From Fusobacterium_C necrophorum (GTDB lineage Bacteria > Fusobacteriota > Fusobacteriia > Fusobacteriales > Fusobacteriaceae): a DNA stretch of 64,000 nt. Below, one piece after another: positions 43,508 through 51,434 of the stretch. Location: NCBI RefSeq assembly GCF_900104395.1, contig NZ_FMXX01000007.1; one strand, given 5' to 3'. A program made the position numbers and the translations under genes. Position 1 is the first letter of the stretch, and every line of letters starts with the position of its first letter. A model generated the notes under the pieces. It was given only the letters and a program-made list of their open reading frames with translations. It was not told the origin of the DNA and did no database searches.

Positions 43508-44695
43508 TCAGATTTTCGATAATCCGTATTCTAAGTCAGCAATAATATCTTCCACATTTTCCAATCCCACAGACAGTCTTACCAATCCATCCGTGATTCC
43601 TGCTGCCATTCTTTCTTCTTTGGTATATGGAGAGTGTGTCATGGAGGCAGGATGTTGAATTAAGGTTTCCGTATCTCCTAAAGATACCGCCAAAGAACAT
43701 AATTTTAAATTATTTAATAAAGTTTTTCCTGCTTCCATTCCGCCTTTCAGTTCAAAAGAAATCATTCCGCCAAAGGCTCTCATTTGCTTTTTTGCCACTT
43801 CATATCCCGGATGATCCGCAAGTCCCGGATAATATACCTTTTCTACTTGTTCATGTCGACACAAATATTCCACTACTTTTTCCGCATTTTTGCAATGTCT
43901 TTCCATACGAATTTCAAAGGTTTTCAATCCTCGAAGAATATAATATGCTTCTTGAGGTCCTAATACGGAACCTGTCATATCTTTCACTCCTACCAATCGA
44001 ATTTGATTTGCCAATTCTTGATTGGTCACTGCCAAACCTGCAACCACATCTCCGTGTCCGTTGATATATTTTGTTGCAGAATGCACAACAATGTCCACTC
44101 CTAAAGTCAAAGGTTTTTGAAGGAAAGGAGTTGCAAAAGTATTATCGACAATGACTAAAGTATTCGGATTTGTATGAGCCAATGTTGCAATGGCTTCCAA
44201 ATCTACAATTTTTAAATTCGGGTTTGCCGGAGTTTCCAAATAAACTACTCTGGTATTTGCCTTCATGGCTTTTTTAACAGCTTCTAAATCGGAAGTATCT
44301 ACAAAACTTACCTCCACTCCGAATTTTGTCAATCCATGATTCATCAAAGCAAAGGTACATCCATATAAAGTGGTATCCGTAATAACATGATCTCCCGCTT
44401 TTAAAACAGTCCAAAGAGTCGAAGAAATAGCTCCCATTCCGGATGACATTGCAACTGCCGCTTCTCCTTCTTCCAAAGCAGCCACTCTAGCTTCTAAAAT
44501 ACTCGTAGTCGGATTTCCTAGACGAGAATAAATATATCCATCTTCTTCCAATGCAAAACGTTTTCCTCCCTGTTCCGCAGAATCAAAAATAAAAGTTGAT
44601 GTTTGAAATACCGGTACCGCTAAACTTCCATAAGGATTTTTTACTGCACCTCCATGAATTGCTGTTGTTCCCAATCCACATTTTTTCATTTTCAT
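43508..44695 (-). CDS. megL: Methionine gamma-lyase
   Basis: A 395-residue PLP enzyme of the Cys/Met metabolism family. GLGTTAIHGGAVKNPYGSLA and VPVFQTSTFIFDSAEQGG open it; VVHSATKYINGHGDVVAGLA contains the PLP lysine. TTLYGCTFALMNHGLTKFGV has the Cys typical of methionine gamma-lyase and absent in cystathionine enzymes. It splits methionine to methanethiol, 2-oxobutyrate and ammonia, a known source of volatile sulfur compounds in fusobacteria. The ATG at 44695 is chosen because GGAGG overlaps the upstream one at 44713. Confidence 0.93.
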   Translation of the reverse strand: MKMKKCGLGTTAIHGGAVKNPYGSLAVPVFQTSTFIFDSAEQGGKRFALEEDGYIYSRLGNPTTSILEARVAALEEGEAAVAMSSGMGAISSTLWTVLKAGDHVITDTTLYGCTFALMNHGLTKFGVEVSFVDTSDLEAVKKAMKANTRVVYLETPANPNLKIVDLEAIATLAHTNPNTLVIVDNTFATPFLQKPLTLGVDIVVHSATKYINGHGDVVAGLAVTNQELANQIRLVGVKDMTGSVLGPQEAYYILRGLKTFEIRMERHCKNAEKVVEYLCRHEQVEKVYYPGLADHPGYEVAKKQMRAFGGMISFELKGGMEAGKTLLNNLKLCSLAVSLGDTETLIQHPASMTHSPYTKEERMAAGITDGLVRLSVGLENVEDIIADLEYGLSKI

Positions 44696-44821
44696 ACGAT
44701 TTCCTCCTATCAAAATTTTATTGTTTATAGTATAATATTAGTACAAAAAATATAAAAAATCAATCAATCTTCCAAAAAACTGTCATAGTACACTTTTCCA
44801 TTTAAAACCGAAGGAGCTGTT

Positions 44822-46258
44822 ATGAAAACAAAAATCATTCGAGATACCGGACATAAAATTTCCATGCAATTATACGAAATTTTGAAGGAAGACATCTTGC
44901 AAAATCATTGGAAAGAAAATAGTAAGTTCTATTCCATTCGTCAAGTTTCCATTAAATTTAAGGTCAATCTAAATACAGTTCTAAAAGTGTTCCAAACCTT
45001 AGAAGAAGAAGGTTACCTATACAGTATAAAAGGAAAGGGCTGCTTCATCAAAAAAGGCTACCATTTGGACGTAAATGAAAGAATGACTCCCATTTTAAAC
45101 ACCTTTCGCTTCGGACAAAATACAAGAGAACAGGAAATCAATTTTTCCAATGGAGCTCCTCCCAAAGAATATTTTCCCATAGAAGCCTATCGGAATATTT
45201 TGACGGAAATTCTTTCCGATGTGGAAGGAAGTAAAAATCTACTGGGCTATCAAAATATTCAAGGGCTGGAAAGTCTGAGGCAGGAATTGGTCCGCTTTAT
45301 GAAACAATACGGAATCTCCGTTTCCAAAGACAATATTATTATTTGCTCCGGAACACAAAATGCTTTACAGCTCATCAGTACAAGCTTAGGAACACTTCCT
45401 CGAAAAACCGTTTTATTATCCAATCCCACCTATCAAAATGCAGTTCACATTTTAGAAAGTTCTTGCAATATTGAGAATATCGATTTACAATCGGATGGCT
45501 GGGATATGAGAAACTTGGAGGAAATATTACAAAGCAAAAAAATACATCTTGTGTATGTCATGACGAATTTCCAAAATCCAACCGGTATCAGCTGGTCTAT
45601 TTCCAAAAAAAAGAAATTGCTGGAATTTGCGAGTAAGTATGATTTCTATATTATTGAAGATGACTGTTTCGCTGATTTCTACTATGAGAAAAAGAGAACA
45701 AAGCCGATGAAAGCTTTGGACAAAGAAGGGAGAGTTCTCTATTTGAAAACCTTTTCAAAAGTAGTCATGCCGGGAATCGGACTGGCTATGTTGATTCCTC
45801 CTAAAAATTTTGTGGAAAAATGCAGTATCCACAAATATTTTATTGATACCACCACCTCAGGAATTCATCAGAAATTTTTAGAATTATTTCTAAAAAGAGG
45901 ACTTCTGGAACAACATTTGGATCAGCTGCGAGAAATATTGGGAAAACGAATGAAATACATGGTGGAAATTTTACAAAAAATTCCTCATCTTCGTATTCTG
46001 CATATTCCAAAAGGAGGCTTTTTCCTATGGATAGAGCTTGCCAACTATATTGACGGAGAAAAATTCTATTATAAATGTCGTCTGCGAGGTCTGTCCATTC
46101 TACCGGGCTTCATTTTCTATTCGGATAAAAAGAATTCCTGTAAAATTCGAATTAGTATTGTGTCCAGTTCTTTCGAAGAAATGAAAGCGGGATTTCAAAT
46201 TATACAGGATATTTTGGAGCACTGTGAAGGGGTCAACAATGAAATCCGTCTCCCCTGA
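44822..46258 (+). CDS. MocR-type GntR transcriptional regulator with aminotransferase domain
   Basis: A 478-residue fusion. Residues ~10-75 are a GntR winged helix (ISMQLYEILKEDILQNHWKE, YSIRQVSIKFKVNLNTVLKV). Residues ~100-475 are an inactive-type fold I aminotransferase: IICSGTQNALQLISTSLGTL, VYVMTNFQNPTGISW and VLYLKTFSKVVMPGIGLAML with the PLP lysine retained. MocR proteins sense PLP or amino compounds. It faces megL across a 126-bp divergent spacer and precedes an EamA exporter by 20 bases, so it may control either side. Confidence 0.93.
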   Translation: MKTKIIRDTGHKISMQLYEILKEDILQNHWKENSKFYSIRQVSIKFKVNLNTVLKVFQTLEEEGYLYSIKGKGCFIKKGYHLDVNERMTPILNTFRFGQNTREQEINFSNGAPPKEYFPIEAYRNILTEILSDVEGSKNLLGYQNIQGLESLRQELVRFMKQYGISVSKDNIIICSGTQNALQLISTSLGTLPRKTVLLSNPTYQNAVHILESSCNIENIDLQSDGWDMRNLEEILQSKKIHLVYVMTNFQNPTGISWSISKKKKLLEFASKYDFYIIEDDCFADFYYEKKRTKPMKALDKEGRVLYLKTFSKVVMPGIGLAMLIPPKNFVEKCSIHKYFIDTTTSGIHQKFLELFLKRGLLEQHLDQLREILGKRMKYMVEILQKIPHLRILHIPKGGFFLWIELANYIDGEKFYYKCRLRGLSILPGFIFYSDKKNSCKIRISIVSSSFEEMKAGFQIIQDILEHCEGVNNEIRLP

Positions 46259-46278
46259 AGAAAGGAGTTATTTGTTCT

Positions 46279-47169
46279 ATGATGAAAAAGAATACTGCAA
46301 AAAAATATGCTGCTAAATTTTATGCTTTTTTAGCGGTCTTTTTTTGGGCATCTGCCTTTGTTTCTACAAAAATAGTTCTGCAATCGGGGCAATTGTCCGC
46401 TATGGATTTGGGAATGCTTCGCTATTTTTTCGCCGGAATTCTGTTGATTCCTCTGGCTTTCTTTTGTAAGATCAGGCTTCCACACAGTCGAGATTTATCC
46501 AAATTCGCTATTTCCGGAATCTTAGGTTACACAGCCTATATGTTTTTCTTCAATACTGCCAGCACTATGATAAGCCCTTCTACCGCCAGTGTTATCAATG
46601 CTGTTTGTCCCGGTTTAACTGCTGTTTTTGCTTATTTTCTTTTCTCGGAAAAAATATCTTGGAAAGGAATTCTGGGTCTGTTTATTTCCTTTGTTGGAAT
46701 TCTCTTTCTTTCTTTATGGAATGCCAGTTTTTCTCTCAACATAGGAGTTCTATATATGTTTGTGGCAGCTATCTGCCTCTCCATGTACAATATCAGCCAA
46801 AGGTCCTTTGTACAAAGATACAATGCTATGGAAACTATGACCTATTGTCTATTGGCAGGAAGTTTCTTTTTGTTCCTCTGCCATGGAAAATCCTTGTTAT
46901 TACTTCCCCGTTTATCTCAACAAATGTGGAGGCATTTAATATATCTTGCCATGTTTCCAAGTATTCTTTCCTATTATTGTTGGGCAAAAGCCATGCAATC
47001 TTGTCGAAAAACAAGCGAAGTGACAAATTTTATGTTTGTCACCCCTATGATTGCTACTCTGTTGTCTTTTCTGATGATCAAAGAGCTTCCAACTTGGAGC
47101 AGCTATTTCGGAGGAGCTTTAATCCTATCGGGGATGATTTTATTTCAAATGGAAAAAATAAAAAAATAA
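46279..47169 (+). CDS. EamA/DMT superfamily transporter
   Basis: A 296-residue protein with ten hydrophobic helices in two EamA repeats: FWASAFVSTKIVLQSGQLSA and MDLGMLRYFFAGILLIPLAF in the first, ILSYYCWAKAMQSCRKTSEV and FVTPMIATLLSFLMIKELPT in the second. Probably an exporter of amino acids or metabolites. Paired with the MocR regulator just upstream, a common arrangement for PLP-related or amino-acid efflux systems. GAAAGGAG precedes the ATG. Confidence 0.85.
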   Translation: MMKKNTAKKYAAKFYAFLAVFFWASAFVSTKIVLQSGQLSAMDLGMLRYFFAGILLIPLAFFCKIRLPHSRDLSKFAISGILGYTAYMFFFNTASTMISPSTASVINAVCPGLTAVFAYFLFSEKISWKGILGLFISFVGILFLSLWNASFSLNIGVLYMFVAAICLSMYNISQRSFVQRYNAMETMTYCLLAGSFFLFLCHGKSLLLLPRLSQQMWRHLIYLAMFPSILSYYCWAKAMQSCRKTSEVTNFMFVTPMIATLLSFLMIKELPTWSSYFGGALILSGMILFQMEKIKK

Positions 47170-47182
47170 GAATCTCTTCATA

Positions 47183-47221
47183 AAAAATGACATCTACTCT
47201 ACAGGAAAAGATGTCATTTTT
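47183..47221. terminator. Bidirectional terminator between the EamA gene and the OLD nuclease gene
   Basis: AAAAATGACATCT (47183-47195) pairs perfectly with AGATGTCATTTTT (47209-47221). With A and T runs on the two sides it can serve both convergent genes. Confidence 0.9.
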
Positions 47222-47225
47222 ATTT

Positions 47226-48506
47226 TTATTCGAAAATTTTATAAATTTTCTCTCTCAATCTTTTAGGAAGTCTGTATCCCTCTTGCATGACCTTTTCTAA
47301 GGCATAAAAAGGTTTATTTTTATAATTCTTTCTTTCTCGATTTTCATTGTAAATTTCTTCCTCTATGTCATTTTCCAATTCTACATAGGAACCGAATTTT
47401 TTATGTACCATTTTTTGAATACTTCTATTCTTTTGATTGGAATTAAAAATCTCCGTAGGATTTCTCCAAGCATGATTGTCCTTATCATAAACCGCCACGT
47501 AGGGTATTTTGAAAGCATTTAACAGACGGATAAACTGTGGAATGGTACTTTTGCTTCCACATTCTATAATGGAATCATCATAAGAGTACACTCCTAATTT
47601 TTTGGATAAATAAGACAGGATAATCTTGTCGGTTTGTCCCTCTACCAAAATTACTTTTTTGGCGAAGAATAACTCACTTCTGTCGGGATTGATCCAATAG
47701 TTCATATTGAATTCCATGACTTCATCTCCGGAGAATAAATTTCCCAGATACTGATATACCCTCGTTTCGTCTCTCAATCTCCGAAAAACACAAATGGATT
47801 GATATTGCTCCAAGTCGATAAAACGACTGGAATTCGTAGAAACAATGATATTTAAACCCAATTTACTATGCTCCAATAATTTTTCATAACAGGCTCTTTC
47901 CTCTTGAGGATTCAAATAGAATTCAGGTTCCTCCCACAACAAAATGGAATTCTCCCAAAAATTATTTTTTTCTTCTCGTCCGGCAACTTCAAAAAGAAAA
48001 CGAAGAAATAAATGCCGATAAAATCCATGACTTTTCCGACTCTTTCTAGCTTCCTGATATTCGTTCCAATAATGTTCGTATTCCTTCAGCTTCGGATTTT
48101 GAAAAACTCTTTCCAATAAATAATCCATTTGCCCGTCCTCTGCAATCGACGGAATATAGAATACAGAAATAGAACTTAGCAACTCTTGAAATTCTTTCTC
48201 TTCCAAGCTCTTCCATTCCGCACTGTATCGTATAAAATATTGAATTTCCCGCTCTTTCTTTTTGAGAAATTTTACTTGAAAATTTCCTCGTTTATCGCAA
48301 AAGTCCCCTATTATTTCTAAAGGGAGCTCTCTATTTCGAATATCACTTTCCCGCAAGTTTCTCACTTGAAAAAAAGAAAGAATCGCTTTCATCAGAGAGG
48401 ATTTTCCGGTATCGGATGCTCCTGTAAAAATCAAAAAATCTTTACAATGTAAGGTCGTTTCTGAAAAAGTTTGCCAATTTTTGATTCGAATTTTCGCTAA
48501 TTTCAT
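47226..48506 (-). CDS. OLD-family ATP-dependent endonuclease (AAA + TOPRIM)
   Basis: A 426-residue protein. The ABC-type ATPase domain begins MKLAKIRIKNWQTFSETTLH with Walker A at FLIFTGASDTGKSSLMKAIL; the Walker B region is SILLWEEPEFYLNPQEERAC with a following LNIIVSTNSSRFIDLEQYQ switch. The C-terminal TOPRIM domain has KVILVEGQTDKIILSYLSKK and IPYVAVYDKDNHAWRNP. Class 1 OLD nucleases act alone; class 2 are GajA-type with a UvrD-like partner, which is not seen here. The gene overlaps the ferredoxin gene by 65 bases and has its own GGAGG. Confidence 0.85.
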   Translation of the reverse strand: MKLAKIRIKNWQTFSETTLHCKDFLIFTGASDTGKSSLMKAILSFFQVRNLRESDIRNRELPLEIIGDFCDKRGNFQVKFLKKKEREIQYFIRYSAEWKSLEEKEFQELLSSISVFYIPSIAEDGQMDYLLERVFQNPKLKEYEHYWNEYQEARKSRKSHGFYRHLFLRFLFEVAGREEKNNFWENSILLWEEPEFYLNPQEERACYEKLLEHSKLGLNIIVSTNSSRFIDLEQYQSICVFRRLRDETRVYQYLGNLFSGDEVMEFNMNYWINPDRSELFFAKKVILVEGQTDKIILSYLSKKLGVYSYDDSIIECGSKSTIPQFIRLLNAFKIPYVAVYDKDNHAWRNPTEIFNSNQKNRSIQKMVHKKFGSYVELENDIEEEIYNENRERKNYKNKPFYALEKVMQEGYRLPKRLREKIYKIFE

Positions 48507-48684
48507 CCTCTACTTCCTCCAAAATCATAGCACCATGCTGGCACACTTTGACACAGCTGCCACAGCCAATGCAGACATCTCGATCGATATTGATTTTCCT
48601 ATCAATCGCTTTTACCGGGCAATACCTGACACAAGCTCTACACATGATACACCTGTTTTCAATACACTTTGCCTTTCGTTTCAT
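48442..48684 (-). CDS. Ferredoxin with two [4Fe-4S] clusters
   Basis: An 80-residue protein with CIENRCIMCRACVRYCPVKA and CIGCGSCVKVCQHGAMILEE, each holding CxxCxxC...CP or CQ cluster motifs. The last ~22 residues (SENSNQKLANFFRNDLTL) lie beyond the usual end of such ferredoxins and overlap the start of the OLD gene in another frame. It follows yvcK by two bases. An extra Cys near the N-terminus (KCIENRC) is present. Electron partner unknown. Confidence 0.88.
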   Translation of the reverse strand: MKRKAKCIENRCIMCRACVRYCPVKAIDRKINIDRDVCIGCGSCVKVCQHGAMILEEVEDEISENSNQKLANFFRNDLTL

Positions 48685-48686
48685 AA

Positions 48687-49658
48687 TTAATCATAGAACC
48701 TTTCCCAATGCTCAATCAAAGAATAAATGACTGCCGCCAAGCGATAAGGATGATGTCTTATCATTCCCTCCTTATCTACTTCAATCATATTACGATCTAT
48801 CACTTCCAATCCCAATTTCTGAAGTTTGGGAACATCAATCTGAACTCGAGATACCCCCGCCTCCTCGTAAAGTTTCATCTCTTTTTTAGGAATACTATGA
48901 GAATCTACTAAAATCGTATCAAGCAGTCCCTCTTGACTATGCTGATAAATGGCTTTTACATGAGCGGATGCCGTATATTGTTCCGTTTCTCCGGGTTGTT
49001 CCATGGCATTACAAATGTATATTTTTTTTGCCTTAGATTGCAAAATTGCCTCCGATACTCCTTTCACCAGGAGGTGAGGGAGCAAACTGGTATACAGACT
49101 CCCCATTCCTAAAAGAATCAAATCTGCTTTTTTCATAATATCTAAGGTTTTTGTAACAGGGGATGCCTCTGTCGTGTAATACACTCTTTCAATTTGCTTT
49201 CCCGGCTCTGGAATGTTGCTTTCTCCAATGACGACTGTTCCATCTGCTTTTCGAGCGGCTAGGGTAACATTATCCAAACTCGCCGGAAAAATATGAGCCT
49301 TGATATGAAACAATTTTCGCAAGGAATCAATTGCTTCCTGTAAGTTCCCTGTTAATTCCGTCATTGCCATAATAATCAAATTTCCTAAGGGATGACCTCC
49401 CAAAAAAGTATCCTTCTGAAACCGATATTGAAACATTTCTTCCATTAAGGGCTCCACTTGACTGAGAGCGGCAATGACATTTCGAAAATCCCCGGGAGGA
49501 AGACAAGAAAATTCTTTTCGCAATACTCCGCTGCTCCCTCCACTGTCCGCCACCGTTACAATCGTTGTAATATCAACGGGAAGATGTTTTAAGCCTCGAA
49601 GCAAAACAGAAATTCCACTTCCTCCCCCCAATACTACAATGCTAGGTTTCTTGCGCAT
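48687..49658 (-). CDS. yvcK: YvcK family UDP-sugar-binding protein (gluconeogenesis factor)
   Basis: A 323-residue protein of the YvcK/CofD-like fold. IVVLGGGSGISVLLRGLKHL and TTIVTVADSGGSSGVLRKEF are the signature; LPPGDFRNVIAALSQVEPLM and LLGMGSLYTSLLPHLLVKGV follow. YvcK binds UDP-GlcNAc and is needed for cell-wall synthesis under gluconeogenic growth in Bacillus. It lies between the SPFH gene (15 bases away) and the ferredoxin gene. Confidence 0.94.
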   Translation of the reverse strand: MRKKPSIVVLGGGSGISVLLRGLKHLPVDITTIVTVADSGGSSGVLRKEFSCLPPGDFRNVIAALSQVEPLMEEMFQYRFQKDTFLGGHPLGNLIIMAMTELTGNLQEAIDSLRKLFHIKAHIFPASLDNVTLAARKADGTVVIGESNIPEPGKQIERVYYTTEASPVTKTLDIMKKADLILLGMGSLYTSLLPHLLVKGVSEAILQSKAKKIYICNAMEQPGETEQYTASAHVKAIYQHSQEGLLDTILVDSHSIPKKEMKLYEEAGVSRVQIDVPKLQKLGLEVIDRNMIEVDKEGMIRHHPYRLAAVIYSLIEHWERFYD

Positions 49659-49673
49659 AGGATGCCTCCTCTC

Positions 49674-50564
49674 TTATTTCATTTCTCGGATTGCTGTCAC
49701 AAAAGAAGATAAATTTTGAAGTTCACTTGGAACAATAATTTTTGTAGCTTGCCCGTCTGCCACTTTTTCCAAACTTTCAAAAGATTTTAAACTCAATACT
49801 TCCTTTGTAATTTTTGCTTCGTTCAATAGACGAATTCCCTCCGCTTCCGCTTTTCTAATCTCCAAAATCGCTTGAGCCTTCCCTAAAGCTTCTTGAATTT
49901 CGGATTCTTTTGCTGCTTCTGCTCGAAGGATCATGGATTGTTTTTCTCCTTCTGCTACTAAAATGGCAGATTCTCTTTTTGCCTGTGCTTCTAAAACGGT
50001 TGCTCTTTTCTCTCTTTCTGCTTTCATTTCTTTTTCCATTGCCACTCGAATATCTTCCGGTGGCAGAATACTCTTCAATTCTACACGATTTACTTTAATT
50101 CCCCAAGGGTCCGTAGCTTCATCCAATTCGACTCTCATCTTCGTATTGATAATATCTCTCGAAGTCAAGGTCTGATCGACCGTCATATCTCCAATAATAT
50201 TTCTAAGAGTGGTTGCCGTTAAATTTTCAATCGCCGATAGCGGTCTTTCCACTCCATAGGTATAAGACTTGGGATCTGTGATTTGAAAATACACAACGGT
50301 ATCAATCTGCATGGTGGCATTATCTTTCGTAATGACCGGTTGTGGAGGAAAATCCACGACTTGTTCTTTTAAAGATACGACTCTGGAAATTCTATCGAAA
50401 AAAGGATTGATAAAATTCAATCCGGAACTTAAAGATTGATGATATTTTCCTAATTTTTCAACAATATAGACATTCGACTCCGGAACGATCTTAATTCCTT
50501 TGGAAATGAATACAAGTAACAATGCCACAACAACTACATAGGGGATAAATGAAAATATATACAT
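49674..50564 (-). CDS. SPFH/band 7 membrane protein (QmcA/stomatin-like)
   Basis: A 296-residue protein with an N-terminal membrane helix (IPYVVVVALLLVFISKGIKI) and an SPFH domain: SNVYIVEKLGKYHQSLSSGL, VVDFPPQPVITKDNATMQID and ATTLRNIIGDMTVDQTLTSR. A long coiled coil rich in Ala, Glu and Lys (AEREKRATVLEAQAKRESAI) follows. Such proteins form membrane cages with NfeD partners; the partner gene is two bases upstream. Confidence 0.94.
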   Translation of the reverse strand: MYIFSFIPYVVVVALLLVFISKGIKIVPESNVYIVEKLGKYHQSLSSGLNFINPFFDRISRVVSLKEQVVDFPPQPVITKDNATMQIDTVVYFQITDPKSYTYGVERPLSAIENLTATTLRNIIGDMTVDQTLTSRDIINTKMRVELDEATDPWGIKVNRVELKSILPPEDIRVAMEKEMKAEREKRATVLEAQAKRESAILVAEGEKQSMILRAEAAKESEIQEALGKAQAILEIRKAEAEGIRLLNEAKITKEVLSLKSFESLEKVADGQATKIIVPSELQNLSSFVTAIREMK

Positions 50565-50566
50565 AA

Positions 50567-50992
50567 CTATGCCTCCTTCTTTTTTACAATAATTCGATTT
50601 CCCTCAAAAGAGATAATCTGTACCTTATCTCCCACTTCCAAACTGTCTTCGGAAAGTAAAGTCCAAATACTTCCCTTAAATCTCGCCTCATAGTAGCCTG
50701 TACGGATGACTTTTTCAATGACTAATTCCTTCCCGAGATAGTCTCCTCTAAATTCCTGTCTTCGATTCTGAAAATATTTTTTGCTCAAAGGTCTGGTAAT
50801 GACTAAAAACAGAATTGATAAGAAAATGAAAACCTTCCATTCCATGAAAGGACTGAAGACAATCAGAGGAACAAAAGAAATCGCAACCAATACAAAGGCA
50901 GCTAAGGCAAACCAAATTGTAATTAAACTTGGGATGATAATTTCCAAGCCCGCCAGAATACAAGTAACCACAATCCAAAAAATAATTCCCAT
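50567..50992 (-). CDS. NfeD family membrane protein
   Basis: A 141-residue protein with three to four N-terminal hydrophobic helices (IIFWIVVTCILAGLEIIIPS, FVLVAISFVPLIVFSPF) and a C-terminal OB-fold: YLGKELVIEKVIRTGYYEAR and DKVQIISFEGNRIIVKKKEA. This is the short NfeD form that partners SPFH proteins. It is the first gene of a minus-strand set NfeD-SPFH-yvcK-ferredoxin-OLD. Confidence 0.9.
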   Translation of the reverse strand: MGIIFWIVVTCILAGLEIIIPSLITIWFALAAFVLVAISFVPLIVFSPFMEWKVFIFLSILFLVITRPLSKKYFQNRRQEFRGDYLGKELVIEKVIRTGYYEARFKGSIWTLLSEDSLEVGDKVQIISFEGNRIIVKKKEA

Positions 50993-51096
50993 CTGTACTC
51001 CTTTACTCTTTTTCTTTTCTCCAGCTTTCCTCCTGTTTTCTCAGGGAAGAAAACACAAAGCTTTTCTGAAATATTATAAGCTTATGCAAAGTAAAA

Positions 51097-51134
51097 ACAG
51101 CTTCCTATGATACTATTTTATCATAGAAAGCTGT
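51097..51134 (-). terminator. Terminator of the atp operon
   Basis: On the minus strand ACAGCTTTCTATGATA pairs with TATCATAGGAAGCTGT (16 bp, one G-U), followed by TTTTTAC. It lies 23 bases after the atpC stop. Confidence 0.92.
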
Positions 51135-51156
51135 AAATGAATACTTTTTATTTCTA

Positions 51157-51432
51157 TTAGTTTATTTGACTTTCTTGTGGATATACCCGCTTACTTAAAA
51201 TCGTAACTTGATTATTGGAGATTTCCACAAATCCCCCTTCCACTCGAAAGAATTTTTCTCTCTTATCCTTTCGGATTTTCATCTGTCCGTCTGCTAGCTC
51301 CGCAACCAAAGGAAAATGATTTCCTAAAATTCCAATATCTCCCCCTGTCGTTCGAAGTAATACAAAATCTGCTTCCTGCTCCAAAACTACTTTATTAGGA
51401 GTTACAACTTTTACCATGAAAGATGTTGCCAT
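51157..51432 (-). CDS. atpC: ATP synthase epsilon subunit, short form
   Basis: A 91-residue epsilon subunit. FMVKVVTPNKVVLEQEADFV, LRTTGGDIGILGNHFPLVAE and FRVEGGFVEISNNQVTILSK cover the N-terminal beta-sandwich that binds gamma and the c-ring. The usual C-terminal helix-turn-helix (~45 residues, used for inhibition) is missing: the stop is followed at once by the terminator, and no continuation is seen in other frames. Typical bacterial epsilon is 130-140 residues. It starts two bases after atpD with AAGGGG as ribosome binding site. Confidence 0.9.
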   Translation of the reverse strand: MATSFMVKVVTPNKVVLEQEADFVLLRTTGGDIGILGNHFPLVAELADGQMKIRKDKREKFFRVEGGFVEISNNQVTILSKRVYPQESQIN

Positions 51433-51434
51433 AT

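Noticed and set aside
43627..44064. A 145-codon open frame on the plus strand opposite megL
   Set aside because: It is the antisense shadow of a well-conserved enzyme gene, with no ribosome binding site or recognisable family. The same holds for long frames opposite atpA, atpB and nifJ.
44700..44821. A definite promoter pair in the megL/MocR spacer
   Set aside because: Several TATAAT-like and TTGATT-like strings occur, but no pair had convincing spacing in either direction.
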